From a bacterium 1XD42-54 (lineage in GTDB: Bacteria; Bacillota; Clostridia; Lachnospirales; Lachnospiraceae): 64,000 nt of DNA. The stretch covers positions 62,001 to 126,000 of the forward strand of contig RAZH01000009.1 in assembly GCA_003612585.1 (NCBI GenBank), in the 5' to 3' direction. Shown here piece after piece: positions 8,648 to 17,953 of this stretch; the first letter of the stretch is position 1, and each line of letters opens with the position of its first letter. Position numbers and translations under genes: made by a program. Under the pieces are notes generated by a model. The model was given only the letters and a program-made list of their open reading frames with translations. It had not been told where the DNA came from and did no database searches.

Positions 8648-9592
8648 TCATTTTCTTTCCACTAATGTACGGTACTGTAACGTTTTCCTGGAACGCCAGT
8701 CACGTATTTTACAATAAACTTCCTTTTTTTCTATATTGTCCCTACTGCCCGTTGCATGTTCATCCCCCTGCACGTCCGTTTTTCCAAAAGGAACAGCAAA
8801 GGAAAGCCCGTCCATCTGCCATACGTTCCACGATATCACAGAGGCCACCCGTTTCAGTTCAGACGGTTGGGGAGCTCTGTTCCACTGATTCTGCATATGC
8901 TCCACAAACGTATACAGCAAATTCTCTCTGGCCAGCAACAAACTGTCTCCCTGATACTCAAATCCATATATGCTTTCATATGCACGGAAGGTCCATTTCA
9001 ACCATTCCGATTCATCTTTCGCGTTTTCACTGACCACTCGCAATTTTCGATCCAAAAGTCCGATCCGGTCTCTTATTTCAATTGGATTTCCCGTTACCAT
9101 ATCGTACCTGCTGGTCAGATAAGGAGCCTCTCCGCAGGTGATTTCCAATCTCTTTGCATCCACATAATCCTTCCACCTGCGCCCCCGTTTGTCTTCAAAC
9201 GATATAACCGCACTGTTCGTTTTCCATCCCTTATTCGTGGAAAAATTAAACACATCCGGCCTTCCAAACCATGCGGCGTCAATCAAATTGTTCTGCTCAT
9301 TGCACATCCATGCAGGCGTAAAGACCTCTGCCCTTCCTTTTGTACGGCTCATCCGGTCCGATTTAGTCTTCGTCGTCCGGGGCTGAATCAGCTTCGCATT
9401 TTCGCCGGTAAGCAAATCCATCGTAATCGGACATTCCGCCCTATAAAGCTCCCCGCAGTCCTCATAATCATCCGTTGCCCACACGATGTTTCTTCTTGTC
9501 GTTCTGTCCGTAAGAAGAATCCTCATGACCGCCGCATGGAATCCATTCTCCCGTCCTTCGCCTGCATTTGTATGAATTTTAAGGTCCACCAT
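8648..9592 (-). CDS. Partner subunit of the restriction-like enzyme
   Basis: A 314-residue soluble protein, first gene of a two-gene operon with the large helicase-methylase. The start at 9592 is chosen for GAGGAGGCCTGAA before the ATG. It contains GRAEVFTPAWMC (about residues 87-98), like the xTP motif that opens many adenine methylases, and SRYDMVTGN...RIGLLDRKLR (about 161-184), a combination I associate with proteins annotated as restriction endonuclease subunit M. It has no NPPY catalytic motif, so it is probably not a methylase alone. It may instead supply target recognition or complete the active complex. That role is inferred from context. Confidence 0.65.
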   Translation of the reverse strand: MVDLKIHTNAGEGRENGFHAAVMRILLTDRTTRRNIVWATDDYEDCGELYRAECPITMDLLTGENAKLIQPRTTKTKSDRMSRTKGRAEVFTPAWMCNEQNNLIDAAWFGRPDVFNFSTNKGWKTNSAVISFEDKRGRRWKDYVDAKRLEITCGEAPYLTSRYDMVTGNPIEIRDRIGLLDRKLRVVSENAKDESEWLKWTFRAYESIYGFEYQGDSLLLARENLLYTFVEHMQNQWNRAPQPSELKRVASVISWNVWQMDGLSFAVPFGKTDVQGDEHATGSRDNIEKKEVYCKIRDWRSRKTLQYRTLVERK

Positions 9593-9674
9593 TTCAGGCC
9601 TCCTCATTCACTGTCATAGCCGCCTCCATCTGTCCTTAAATCACCTTTTCTACTTCTGTACAACAACGAAACGC

Positions 9675-11174
9675 TTAGGAAAGTTCGTACAGCTCTGTAT
9701 ATTTCTGAGTCAGATAATCCGTATATGCCGTCGGGTCAAAAACCCCACAGGCATTTTTTATAATTTCACCCGGCTCCATCATACACCCGTACTGATGAAT
9801 TTTTTCTTTCAGCCATGCCGATACCGCGGACAAATCCCCGCGTGATACCGGACCCCAGACGTCTATTTCGCGTTCCATATGTTGCAGCATCTGCGCCCCA
9901 TACGCGCTTCCCAGCGCATAGGACGGAAAATAGCCAAACGAACCGCCGGACCAGTGACTGTCCTGTAAACAACCGCGTCTGTCATCCGGCACATCAATGC
10001 CAAGGTATTCTCTGTACAACCGGTTCCATACCTGCGGCACATCTTTTACCTCCAGACTGCCGTCTATCAACTGTTTTTCAATCTCATAGCGAATCATAAC
10101 GTGGAGACTGTAAGTCAGTTCATCCGCCTCGGTACGAATCAGAGACGGCTCCACACGGTTCACGGCACGGTACATCTGCTCCGCTGTCACATCTGAAAGC
10201 TGTTCCGGGAAAAATTCCTGCATCTTTGGGAAAATCGCCTCCACAAAAGCTCTGGAGCGTCCGATTATATTTTCATAAAATCTCGACTGACTCTCATGCA
10301 CGCCCATCGAAACGCCTCCGGCCAGACATGTATACTGCAACTCATCACGAACGCCAAGCTCATATTTTGCATGACCGCCCTCATGAATCACAGAATACAT
10401 GGATTCCCCCACACTGTCCTCCTTATAATTTGTTGTAATCCGCACGTCCTTGTTGTTAAAGTCAAGTGTAAACGGATGCTCTGTCTCACCGATCGTACAG
10501 TGGCCGCGGTCCAGCTCCATGACATCCATCAGATAATCCGAAAATCTTCGCTGCGCCTCTACCGGATAATGGCGATGCAGAAAACTGTCGTCGATCTGCG
10601 GTGCCTCTGCGATTTTGTGAATCAGAGGTACCAGACGCTCCTTAATCACAGCAAAAAAGTGGTCCAAATATTCCATATCCGCGCCGCGCTCAAATTCATC
10701 CAAAAGCACATTGTACGGTTTTTCCGATGGATTATAATATCCCGCAAACGTTCGGTTAAATGCCACAAGCCGCTCCAGCACTGGACGAAACAACTCAAAA
10801 TTGTCCGTCTCCTTCGCCCTGTGCCACACATCGCTCGCCTCATTCGTCAGCATTGCGTACTCCATATATTCCTCTGCCGGTACCTTCTCAAGCCTCTGAT
10901 AATCACGCCACAGCACCTCCACCTGGCGTTTTTCCAGCTCTCCGAGTTCCTCCAGATGTTCCCGCAAAAAAGAGAGCAGTTCTCCTGTCTCCTTCCCTGC
11001 TGCCAGCTTCTGCCTCTCCCCGGCTAAAATTCCCAGCGCAACCCCGCGCCCCTTGGCTGTATTCCTTGGCGCCACTGTCACACTATCCAAAAACAGCGAA
11101 GAGTCCGCACATCTGTACGCATACAACTTCTTCTGAAGCAAATCCAGCGCTTCCAAAGCTTCCCTAATTTCCAT
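9675..11174 (-). CDS. Carboxypeptidase, M32 (Taq) family
   Basis: A 499-residue cytoplasmic metallocarboxypeptidase. The zinc motif HEGGH is at residues 264-268, within VIHEGGHAKYELG. The following helices include GVHESQSRFYEN, the family's HES-type region that supplies the third zinc ligand, and the C-terminal LQDSHWSGGSFGYFPSYALG is highly characteristic. The length matches the usual 490-510. The start is set at 11174 because GGAGGAAGAAAG precedes that ATG. These enzymes release C-terminal residues with broad specificity. The gene lies 38 bases after an amylosucrase-like gene and may share its transcript, although no functional link is obvious. Confidence 0.93.
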   Translation of the reverse strand: MEIREALEALDLLQKKLYAYRCADSSLFLDSVTVAPRNTAKGRGVALGILAGERQKLAAGKETGELLSFLREHLEELGELEKRQVEVLWRDYQRLEKVPAEEYMEYAMLTNEASDVWHRAKETDNFELFRPVLERLVAFNRTFAGYYNPSEKPYNVLLDEFERGADMEYLDHFFAVIKERLVPLIHKIAEAPQIDDSFLHRHYPVEAQRRFSDYLMDVMELDRGHCTIGETEHPFTLDFNNKDVRITTNYKEDSVGESMYSVIHEGGHAKYELGVRDELQYTCLAGGVSMGVHESQSRFYENIIGRSRAFVEAIFPKMQEFFPEQLSDVTAEQMYRAVNRVEPSLIRTEADELTYSLHVMIRYEIEKQLIDGSLEVKDVPQVWNRLYREYLGIDVPDDRRGCLQDSHWSGGSFGYFPSYALGSAYGAQMLQHMEREIDVWGPVSRGDLSAVSAWLKEKIHQYGCMMEPGEIIKNACGVFDPTAYTDYLTQKYTELYELS

Positions 11175-11212
11175 CTTTCTTCCTCCGTTATGATTACTTT
11201 CCAAAATCCGTC

Positions 11213-13066
11213 TCAATCACCGATCCTCTTCAGATAATAAAACCCGTATGCCGGAATATCGACCCCTACCGCCTTTTTTTCCTTGCCGGAAATCAGATCC
11301 AAATACGTGCCGTCCGTTTCATTGATCCAGGCCGTCTTATCATGCTCGCTGAAATTAAAGAGCCCGATTATCTTCTCTCCCTCAAAACAGCGTCCTATGC
11401 AGAGCACCTCTTTTTCCCAGGTCTCAATCGTCCACATATCTGCATTCGTCATAAAAGCTTTTTCTTTTTCCCGTATCTGTTCCAGCTGACGCAGGCCGCC
11501 GAATATTCTGCCCTGCACGCTTTCGGGAATCTCAATATTTTTTACAAGCTCCCAGTTCATTGCGCCGCGGTGCAGATACCTTGAGTCCGCAGCCTTATCG
11601 GGATTTTCCTTATACGTATAATCATTGACCTGCCCGATCTCATCTCCGCTGTAAAGCACCGGAATCCCCGACTGCATAAACATATATGCGTGCAGCATGA
11701 GATCGAGACGGATTGCCGCATCCATCATTTCCTCATTCTGTTCAAAGCCGGCCCGCTCCACACCGCACATGGACGCTGTCGTTCCGCAGAACCGCGCGTC
11801 GCCGGTTATCAGATCCTCATTGTACAACTCTCCGCGGCTGTTGCTGCCGCCCGTATATCCGCGAAAATAATCATTCAAATATTTTTTATGTGAAACCTCT
11901 CCAAGCCCTTCCTGCCCAAGCGTCAGATAGTCCAGTCCCCAGCCAATGTCATCATGGCAGCGCAGATAGTTCAGAAATACGTAATCCTTCGGCAGGGCGC
12001 TCACAATGTCCAGCTGCTTTTTCAAAAGACGCACATCCCTTGTCGCTACCGTATGCCACGTGGTTGCCATCGTCGTTACATTGTAGAGCATATGGCATTC
12101 GGGTTTTTCCACGGTTCCGAAATACGGAACCACTTTCTCCGGCTCCATCACGACCTCACCTAGAAGCAGAATCCCCGGACAGACAATCTCGCTGATCATG
12201 CGCATCATACGCACGATCGTATGAACCTGTAAAAGATTCCTGCACTGAGTTCCGAGCTCCTTCCAGATATAGGGTACCGCGTCAATCCGGATAATGTCAA
12301 TTCCCTGATTGGCCAGAAACAGAAAATTGTACATCATCTCATTGAAAACCCTCGGATTTTTATAGTTTAAATCCCACTGATACGGATAAAATGTGGTCAT
12401 CACGTAATGCCCGATCTCAGGCAGCCATGTAAAGTTCCCCGGCGCAGTTGTCGGGAAAACCTGCGGCACCGTTTTTTCATATTCTGAAGGAATGGAAGCA
12501 TTGTCATAGAAAAAATAACGGCTCATATACTCGCCGTCCCCCTGGCGCGCTTTTACTGCCCACTCATGATCCTCCGAGGTATGGTTCATCACAAAATCCA
12601 TACAGACATTGATTCCCTTTTTATGACAGGCAGCAGTCAACTCCTGCAAATCTTCCATTGTTCCGAGCGTTTCCTGTACCTTGCGAAAATCAGAAACGGC
12701 ATATCCGCCGTCGGAGCGGCCCTTTGGCGTATCCAGAAACGGCATCAGATGAACATAATTGACGCCGCACCGTTCGATATAATCCAGTCGGGATTGTACC
12801 CCTTTCATGTTTCCTGCAAAATTGTCAATATAAAACATCATGCCAAGCATATCGTTTTTCCGATACCAGTCTGGCCTGCTTTCCCGGTACGCATCCTGCT
12901 CTTTCAGATCTGTGCCCCGTTCTTCATAAAAACGACGCATTCCATCGCACAGCTCTGCATACATAGAATCATTTCCATATAGCTCCATGTACAGCCAGCG
13001 GAGTTCTTCCTCATGGCGCTTCAAACGCCTCTCGTAAGTTTCATATCCCGTATTATTCTTTTTCAT
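11213..13066 (-). CDS. GH13 alpha-amylase family enzyme, amylosucrase-like
   Basis: A 617-residue glycoside hydrolase family 13 protein. Visible conserved regions are CMDFVMNHTS, GIDIIRIDAVPYIWKE (Asp nucleophile), LLLGEVV (acid/base Glu) and RCHDDIGW (transition-state Asp). An N-terminal helical extension of about 90 residues with ELRWLYMELYG precedes the barrel, as in amylosucrases. That family turns sucrose into alpha-glucan plus fructose, or hydrolyses it. No signal peptide is present, so it is intracellular. The start at 13066 has GGGCAGGGAGTGTTT before the ATG. Sucrose hydrolase or sucrose phosphorylase-like activity is a possible alternative. Confidence 0.82.
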   Translation of the reverse strand: MKKNNTGYETYERRLKRHEEELRWLYMELYGNDSMYAELCDGMRRFYEERGTDLKEQDAYRESRPDWYRKNDMLGMMFYIDNFAGNMKGVQSRLDYIERCGVNYVHLMPFLDTPKGRSDGGYAVSDFRKVQETLGTMEDLQELTAACHKKGINVCMDFVMNHTSEDHEWAVKARQGDGEYMSRYFFYDNASIPSEYEKTVPQVFPTTAPGNFTWLPEIGHYVMTTFYPYQWDLNYKNPRVFNEMMYNFLFLANQGIDIIRIDAVPYIWKELGTQCRNLLQVHTIVRMMRMISEIVCPGILLLGEVVMEPEKVVPYFGTVEKPECHMLYNVTTMATTWHTVATRDVRLLKKQLDIVSALPKDYVFLNYLRCHDDIGWGLDYLTLGQEGLGEVSHKKYLNDYFRGYTGGSNSRGELYNEDLITGDARFCGTTASMCGVERAGFEQNEEMMDAAIRLDLMLHAYMFMQSGIPVLYSGDEIGQVNDYTYKENPDKAADSRYLHRGAMNWELVKNIEIPESVQGRIFGGLRQLEQIREKEKAFMTNADMWTIETWEKEVLCIGRCFEGEKIIGLFNFSEHDKTAWINETDGTYLDLISGKEKKAVGVDIPAYGFYYLKRIGD

Positions 13067-13150
13067 AAACACTCCCTGCCCTTTTCTGTCTTTTAGGTTC
13101 CTAATTCGAATGCCCCTCAAATCGTGCATCCGCATTCGTCACATATAATA

Positions 13151-13199
13151 CAAAACCACGGACATCTGCATATACTCTTTCTTCCGCAGTTATCCGTGG
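13151..13199 (-). terminator. Terminator after the HPr-like gene
   Basis: A 7-bp stem (CCACGGA 13156-13162 with TCCGTGG 13193-13199) is followed on the minus strand by TTTTGTATT. The upstream arm overlaps the last codons of the HPr-like gene. Confidence 0.55.
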
Positions 13200-13426
13200 T
13201 CTTCTGCCAAAAATGGGGTAATTTGCTCCCTGATACGTGCATCATCCGAATCATAGCGCAGCCGCAGCGGCTTCGACAGATCGAGCGTTGCAATACCAAG
13301 GATTGATTTTGCATCCACCGTATGCTTTCCAATACCAAGCATAAAATCTGCATCAAATTTGTCAATCAGGTTCACAAACCTGTTCACCTGCTCTAAACTG
13401 TCAAACTTTACATATACCTGTTTCAT
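13190..13426 (-). CDS. HPr-like protein lacking the active-site histidine
   Basis: A 78-residue protein with the HPr fold signature. KFDADFMLG and HTVDAKSILGIATLDLSKP align with the second half of phosphocarrier HPr, including the regulatory-serine region (KSILG, equivalent to Ser46). The N-terminal region that should hold the phosphorylatable His in GIHARP reads SLEQVNRFV instead, so it cannot pass phosphate from EI to PTS permeases. By analogy with Crh it could have a regulatory role through the serine. That is inference. The gene stands alone between ftsH and the GH13 gene, with a weak AAGGAA site far upstream of the ATG. Confidence 0.75.
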   Translation of the reverse strand: MKQVYVKFDSLEQVNRFVNLIDKFDADFMLGIGKHTVDAKSILGIATLDLSKPLRLRYDSDDARIREQITPFLAEDHG

Positions 13427-13644
13427 CTACTTTTTATTTCCTTCCCGGAATTCTGATTCCGAATTCCGTTTCATTATAAGCTTGTAGTTTACAGCTGTAA
13501 AGTGGCAACCCCATGTTTTATTGTTTTTTTCTTCGTTCATATTGGCGGAATTTCCTGTTACTTCCAATTATGCCTGGTTCATTCCGCTTTTACTGTTTCC
13601 GGCATTGACTGCACGGTTCATAAAGCTTCCTTCCTGACCGTTGC

Positions 13645-15459
13645 CTAGTTATTGAGAATATCCATGAATTCTTCGCCTGTAATAGTCTCCCTCTCATAGA
13701 GAAACTGTGCAAGCTCGTCGAGCTTTCCACGGTTTTCAAGAAGAATCTGCATTGCTTTTTCGTGCTGCTTCTTAACCGTAGCCACAACCTGTTGGTCAAC
13801 TTGCGTCTGTGTCTGTGCAGAGCAAGCAAGAGATGAATCTCCGCCAAGATACTGGTTGTTTACAGTTTCCAGGGCCACCATATCAAAATCCCTGCTCATT
13901 CCGTAACGCGTGATCATTGCGCGCGCAAGTCTCGTGGCCTGCTCAATATCATTCGAAGCACCCGTCGTTATTGTACCGAAAATCACTTCCTCCGCCGCAC
14001 GGCCTCCGGTCAGCGTCGCAATCTTGTTTTCAATCTCTTCCTTCGACATCAGATAGTGATTGCCTTCCTCCACCTGCATGGTATAGCCAAGTGCACCCGA
14101 TGTACGCGGAATAATCGTAATCTTCTGGACTGGTGCAGAGTTCGTCTGCTTTGCAGCAACCAGAGCGTGACCGATCTCATGGTAGGCAACGATCATTTTT
14201 TCTTTTGTGGTCAGAATTGCATTCTTTTTCTGATAACCTGCAATTACAACCTCAATGCTCTCTTCCATATCAGACTGTGTAGCATAGTTTCTGCCATCCC
14301 GCACAGCGCGCAGCGCCGCCTCATTTACGATATTGGCCAGCTCCGCCCCCGATGCGCCGGATGCCATGCGTGCAATTTTGTTAAAATCTACATTGTCCGC
14401 AATCTTAATCTTCTTTGCATGTACCCGCAGGATTTCCTCCCGTCCCTTCAGGTCGGGAAGTTCCACCGGAACACGCCGGTCAAAACGGCCCGGCCTTGTA
14501 AGCGCCGGGTCCAGAGAATCCGGACGGTTTGTGGCCGCCAGAATAATCACACCGGTGTTTCCTTCAAATCCATCCATCTCGGTCAGAAGCTGATTCAGCG
14601 TCTGTTCCCGCTCGTCGTTTCCGCTGATCTGTCCGTCACGCTTTTTGCCGATTGCATCAATCTCATCAATAAAGACGATACACGGCGCTTTTTCTTTGGC
14701 CTGCTTAAACAGATCACGTACTTTGGATGCGCCCATACCGACAAACATCTCCACAAACTCGGAACCGGACATGGAAAAGAACGGAACATTTGCCTCGCCT
14801 GCAACAGCCTTTGCCAGCATCGTTTTACCTGTTCCCGGAGGGCCTACAAGCAGGATTCCCTTCGGCATGGATGCACCGATCTCCTTATATTTTCCAGGAT
14901 TGTGCAGGTAATCCACAATCTCCGCCAGATTTTCCTTTGCCTCGTCCTCTCCGGCTACATCCGAAAAACGTATGCCTTCCGAGGACTTCACATAAACCTT
15001 TGCATTGCTCTTACCCATACCGAACATCATGGAATTTTGTCCGCCGCCGGCCTTATCCATGAGCTTCTTCGCCAGAAACTGTCCAAGCATAATGAAAAGC
15101 ACCATCGGCAGAACCCATGACAGAAGAATACTCATAAAGGGGGACATTTCCTCCACGATTTCCCCGGTAAACTCAGCGCCGGAAGCATGCAGACGTTCTA
15201 CAAGCCCCAGGTCCTCCATTTTACCTGTCTTGTAAATCTGCTTCCCATCACGATCTGTAAACAGGATCTGATTTTCCTGCACCTCTACCTGGCCGATGCT
15301 TTTTTCCTCCGTCATCGTCATGAAGGTACCGTAATCGACCTGCTGTATTCTGCGCTGTGTCATATACGGTACGAGCAGAAAATTCAGCACAAACAGTACG
15401 CCCAGGACAATTAAATAATAAAATGCCAATGGTTTTCTAGGTTTTTTTATCTCGTTCAC
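13645..15459 (-). CDS. ftsH: ATP-dependent zinc metalloprotease FtsH
   Basis: A 604-residue membrane AAA+ protease that degrades misfolded membrane and regulatory proteins. There is an N-terminal membrane segment (about residues 12-31), a short extracytoplasmic domain and a second membrane segment (about 107-129). The AAA+ module has Walker A GPPGTGKT (206-213), Walker B FIDEIDAI and the SRH region RPGRFDR. The M41 peptidase domain has HEIGH at 427-431. The start codon is GTG, supported by GAGGAGGGATATTT directly upstream. It lies 56 bases after lon, so two ATP-dependent proteases are adjacent and may share heat control. Confidence 0.96.
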   Translation of the reverse strand: MNEIKKPRKPLAFYYLIVLGVLFVLNFLLVPYMTQRRIQQVDYGTFMTMTEEKSIGQVEVQENQILFTDRDGKQIYKTGKMEDLGLVERLHASGAEFTGEIVEEMSPFMSILLSWVLPMVLFIMLGQFLAKKLMDKAGGGQNSMMFGMGKSNAKVYVKSSEGIRFSDVAGEDEAKENLAEIVDYLHNPGKYKEIGASMPKGILLVGPPGTGKTMLAKAVAGEANVPFFSMSGSEFVEMFVGMGASKVRDLFKQAKEKAPCIVFIDEIDAIGKKRDGQISGNDEREQTLNQLLTEMDGFEGNTGVIILAATNRPDSLDPALTRPGRFDRRVPVELPDLKGREEILRVHAKKIKIADNVDFNKIARMASGASGAELANIVNEAALRAVRDGRNYATQSDMEESIEVVIAGYQKKNAILTTKEKMIVAYHEIGHALVAAKQTNSAPVQKITIIPRTSGALGYTMQVEEGNHYLMSKEEIENKIATLTGGRAAEEVIFGTITTGASNDIEQATRLARAMITRYGMSRDFDMVALETVNNQYLGGDSSLACSAQTQTQVDQQVVATVKKQHEKAMQILLENRGKLDELAQFLYERETITGEEFMDILNN

Positions 15460-15515
15460 AAATATCCCTCCTCTTCAAAATCCTCTAGCTGCCCAAACGT
15501 GACTGCCGCGAAATT

Positions 15516-17810
15516 TTAATCTCTGTGCTCTTTGAAGCTGCCTTTTCCAAACGCTTCTCCAAGTACATCCTTCACGCTCTTTACCGGTATAATCTCAAGC
15601 GCTTCCTTTACTTCCCCGGCAACCTCCCGCAGATCAACCGTATTTTCAAACGGAATCAACACCTTTTTGATGCCCGCCCGCTGTGCCGCCATCAGCTTTT
15701 CCGGCAACCCGCCAATTGGCAGGACGCTTCCCCGCAGCGAAATTTCGCCCGTCATGGCCAGCTCCGCACTCACGGATTTTCCTGTCAGCAATGACACAAG
15801 CGCCGTGACAAGCGTGATCCCCGCTGACGGCCCGTCCTTTGGCACGGCGCCCGCCGGAACATGAAGATGCAGATCGTGTTCTTTCAGCGTCACGGCCTCC
15901 CTGGGATACATGGATTTGACCAGACTGACGGCAATCTGAGCGGACTCCTTCATTACCTCGCCAAGCTGTCCCGTGATGATCACCTTGCCGTCTCCCGGAA
16001 TAAGACGCGACTCAATAAAAAGAATTTCTCCGCCCGCACTGGTCCAGGCAAGCCCCGTAGCCACTCCCGGCCCGGCCTCTTCCAGCCTCCGATCATGATG
16101 TCTTCGCTGCGTACCGAGGTATTCCGGCAGCCGCTTTGCCCCGATCTTAATGCTTTTTTGTTCCCCTCTTACCAGCTTCACTGCTGCCGCGCGGCACAGA
16201 ACCCCAATCTGCTTTTTTAGGCCCCGGACTCCCGACTCTGCTGTATATTCTTCAATCACCCTGCGAAGCGCTTCATCCGTCACCTTCAGATTGCGCGGCC
16301 GGATTCCTGTTTCCTCCATCACCCTCGGCAGAAGGTATTTTTTCGCAATCTGCATTTTTTCAAGAGCCGTGTACCCTGGAAATGAAATAACTTCCATTCG
16401 GTTCAGCAGCGGTTCCGGAATCGTGTCAACCGTGTTTGCCGTACAGACAAACAAGACATCCGAAAGATCATACGGAACATTCATGTAATGATCGGTAAAC
16501 GTACTGTTCTGCTCCGGGTCAAGCACCTCAAGCAGCGCGCTGGCCGGATCGCCTCCGTAATCCCTGGTCAGTTTATCCACTTCATCGAGCACCAGAACCG
16601 GATTGGAGGTCCCGCAACGCTTCATGCCTTCCATGATACGCCCCGGCATTGCTCCGACATACGTCCTGCGGTGTCCGCGGATCTCTGCCTCATCCCGAAT
16701 ACCGCCCAGGCTGATGCGCACGTATTCTCTTCCAAGGGCCGCGGCAATGCTCTGACCGATACTTGTCTTCCCGGTTCCAGGCGCGCCGACAAAAAGAAGA
16801 ATGGAGCCTGACTGCTTTTTTCGAAGAGCCATAACGGCAATCTGCTGCAAAATACGTTCCTTTACACGCGCAATCCCATAATGGCCTTTGTCCAGCACTC
16901 CTGCTGCCTGATCCAGATCAATTTTCTTTGCCTCGGCTTTTGTCCAGGAAAGCTTCGTCACAAAATCGAGGTAATCGTACAGCATGCCATACTCATGCCC
17001 GTCCTTTCCCTCCTGTTTCATGCGATTCAAAACCTTCTCAGCCTCCCGGCGCGCCGTCTCATTCATGCCCGACGATGCCAGCCGTTCCTCAAACACTTGT
17101 ATCTCTGAGCTGCTTTCAGGGTGCAGCTCATCTAACTGACGCTGCAAAATGCTCAACTGCTTGCGGATGGCCGCCTCACGGTAGATCTGTTCCTGGCTCT
17201 CCTGCTGTGCATCCTGTGCCTCCTGCGCCACCTTACCTTCTTCGATAAAGCCTAGAATAGCCCGCTCAATCAGCTCATTTCTTTTCTGCATGGAACTCTC
17301 TGCCATGATCGCATACTTTTCCGGCCACGGTAAATTCAGATAGCCTGCACTGACACAAATCATCTCCTCCAGACTGTTCCACCGCAGAATCATGTTGCGT
17401 GCCCACAGTCCCCACTGATAATTCTGAACAAATTGCAGATATGCATTCCGGATTCTTTCAAATTTATCCTTTTCCTCCGCCTCAGAGATATCCAAAATCT
17501 CCGGACAGTTCGTTACGGTAGCAGAAAATATACCATCTTCGTTCCTAATATCCGAAACTTCAGATCTGCCGCATACCTTCATCTGCGCCATGCCTTCTGC
17601 GTCAATTTCCACCAGCTCTGCCAGAAATCCCACGGGATAAAAATCCTGCGCAGTGCACGTTTTAAGTTCCTTCGGCTCCTTCTGCAGTAGAAACAGCGCT
17701 GTTTCACCTAGTTCAAGCTTTTCCAGTCCCCACTGATCGTATACCTCTTTTTTCAGATAAAAACGGACGCCGGGCAGTAAAATCATATCATAAACTGGTA
17801 CTGTAATCAT
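15516..17810 (-). CDS. lon: Lon protease (endopeptidase La)
   Basis: A 764-residue ATP-dependent Ser protease of the LonA type. An N-terminal substrate domain spans about residues 1-190 and is followed by a coiled-coil helix. The AAA+ module has GAPGTGKTS and LDEVDK. The protease domain has catalytic Ser662 in KDGPSAG and Lys705 in GGLPEKL. It is a cytoplasmic quality-control protease for unfolded and short-lived regulatory proteins. The start follows AGGGGATTTT. A CIRCE element 17 bases upstream of the start predicts HrcA repression and heat induction. Confidence 0.96.
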   Translation of the reverse strand: MITVPVYDMILLPGVRFYLKKEVYDQWGLEKLELGETALFLLQKEPKELKTCTAQDFYPVGFLAELVEIDAEGMAQMKVCGRSEVSDIRNEDGIFSATVTNCPEILDISEAEEKDKFERIRNAYLQFVQNYQWGLWARNMILRWNSLEEMICVSAGYLNLPWPEKYAIMAESSMQKRNELIERAILGFIEEGKVAQEAQDAQQESQEQIYREAAIRKQLSILQRQLDELHPESSSEIQVFEERLASSGMNETARREAEKVLNRMKQEGKDGHEYGMLYDYLDFVTKLSWTKAEAKKIDLDQAAGVLDKGHYGIARVKERILQQIAVMALRKKQSGSILLFVGAPGTGKTSIGQSIAAALGREYVRISLGGIRDEAEIRGHRRTYVGAMPGRIMEGMKRCGTSNPVLVLDEVDKLTRDYGGDPASALLEVLDPEQNSTFTDHYMNVPYDLSDVLFVCTANTVDTIPEPLLNRMEVISFPGYTALEKMQIAKKYLLPRVMEETGIRPRNLKVTDEALRRVIEEYTAESGVRGLKKQIGVLCRAAAVKLVRGEQKSIKIGAKRLPEYLGTQRRHHDRRLEEAGPGVATGLAWTSAGGEILFIESRLIPGDGKVIITGQLGEVMKESAQIAVSLVKSMYPREAVTLKEHDLHLHVPAGAVPKDGPSAGITLVTALVSLLTGKSVSAELAMTGEISLRGSVLPIGGLPEKLMAAQRAGIKKVLIPFENTVDLREVAGEVKEALEIIPVKSVKDVLGEAFGKGSFKEHRD

Positions 17811-17826
17811 AAAATCCCCTCTTCTG

Positions 17827-17853
17827 TCAGCACTCTTATGTGTCGAGTGCTAA
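17827..17853. promoter_or_regulatory. CIRCE element (HrcA operator) upstream of lon
   Basis: The inverted repeat TCAGCACTC-9-GAGTGCTAA matches the CIRCE consensus (TTAGCACTC-N9-GAGTGCTAA) with one mismatch and the exact 9-base spacer. It lies 17 bases before the lon start codon, a typical place for HrcA to block transcription. CIRCE is best known before groES and dnaK operons. Confidence 0.9.
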
Positions 17854-17862
17854 TTTCTTTGT

Positions 17863-17907
17863 AAAAAAAACAGCCTGAAACTCTGCATGCCCTCATTTCA
17901 AGCTGTT
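17863..17907 (-). terminator. Terminator of the thiamine-precursor transporter operon
   Basis: A 12-bp near-perfect stem (17869-17880 with 17896-17907, one mismatch) is followed on the minus strand by eight T residues. It lies 46 bases after the stop codon of the ATPase gene. Confidence 0.85.
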
Positions 17908-17953
17908 ATTTTCTATATTTATTCTATTACAAAATCCCTGGAAGTCAATAGCT

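Noticed and set aside
8756-9619. Long open frame on the plus strand (287 residues) opposite the small restriction-like subunit
   Set aside because: It lies entirely antisense to a well-supported gene, has no good ribosome site and no recognisable protein pattern.
13124-13306. Small plus-strand frame opposite the HPr-like gene
   Set aside because: Antisense to a recognised fold and without a start signal.
14056-15120. 354-residue open frame on the plus strand
   Set aside because: It is the mirror of ftsH. Its Cys/His/Arg-rich composition is typical of an antisense reading.
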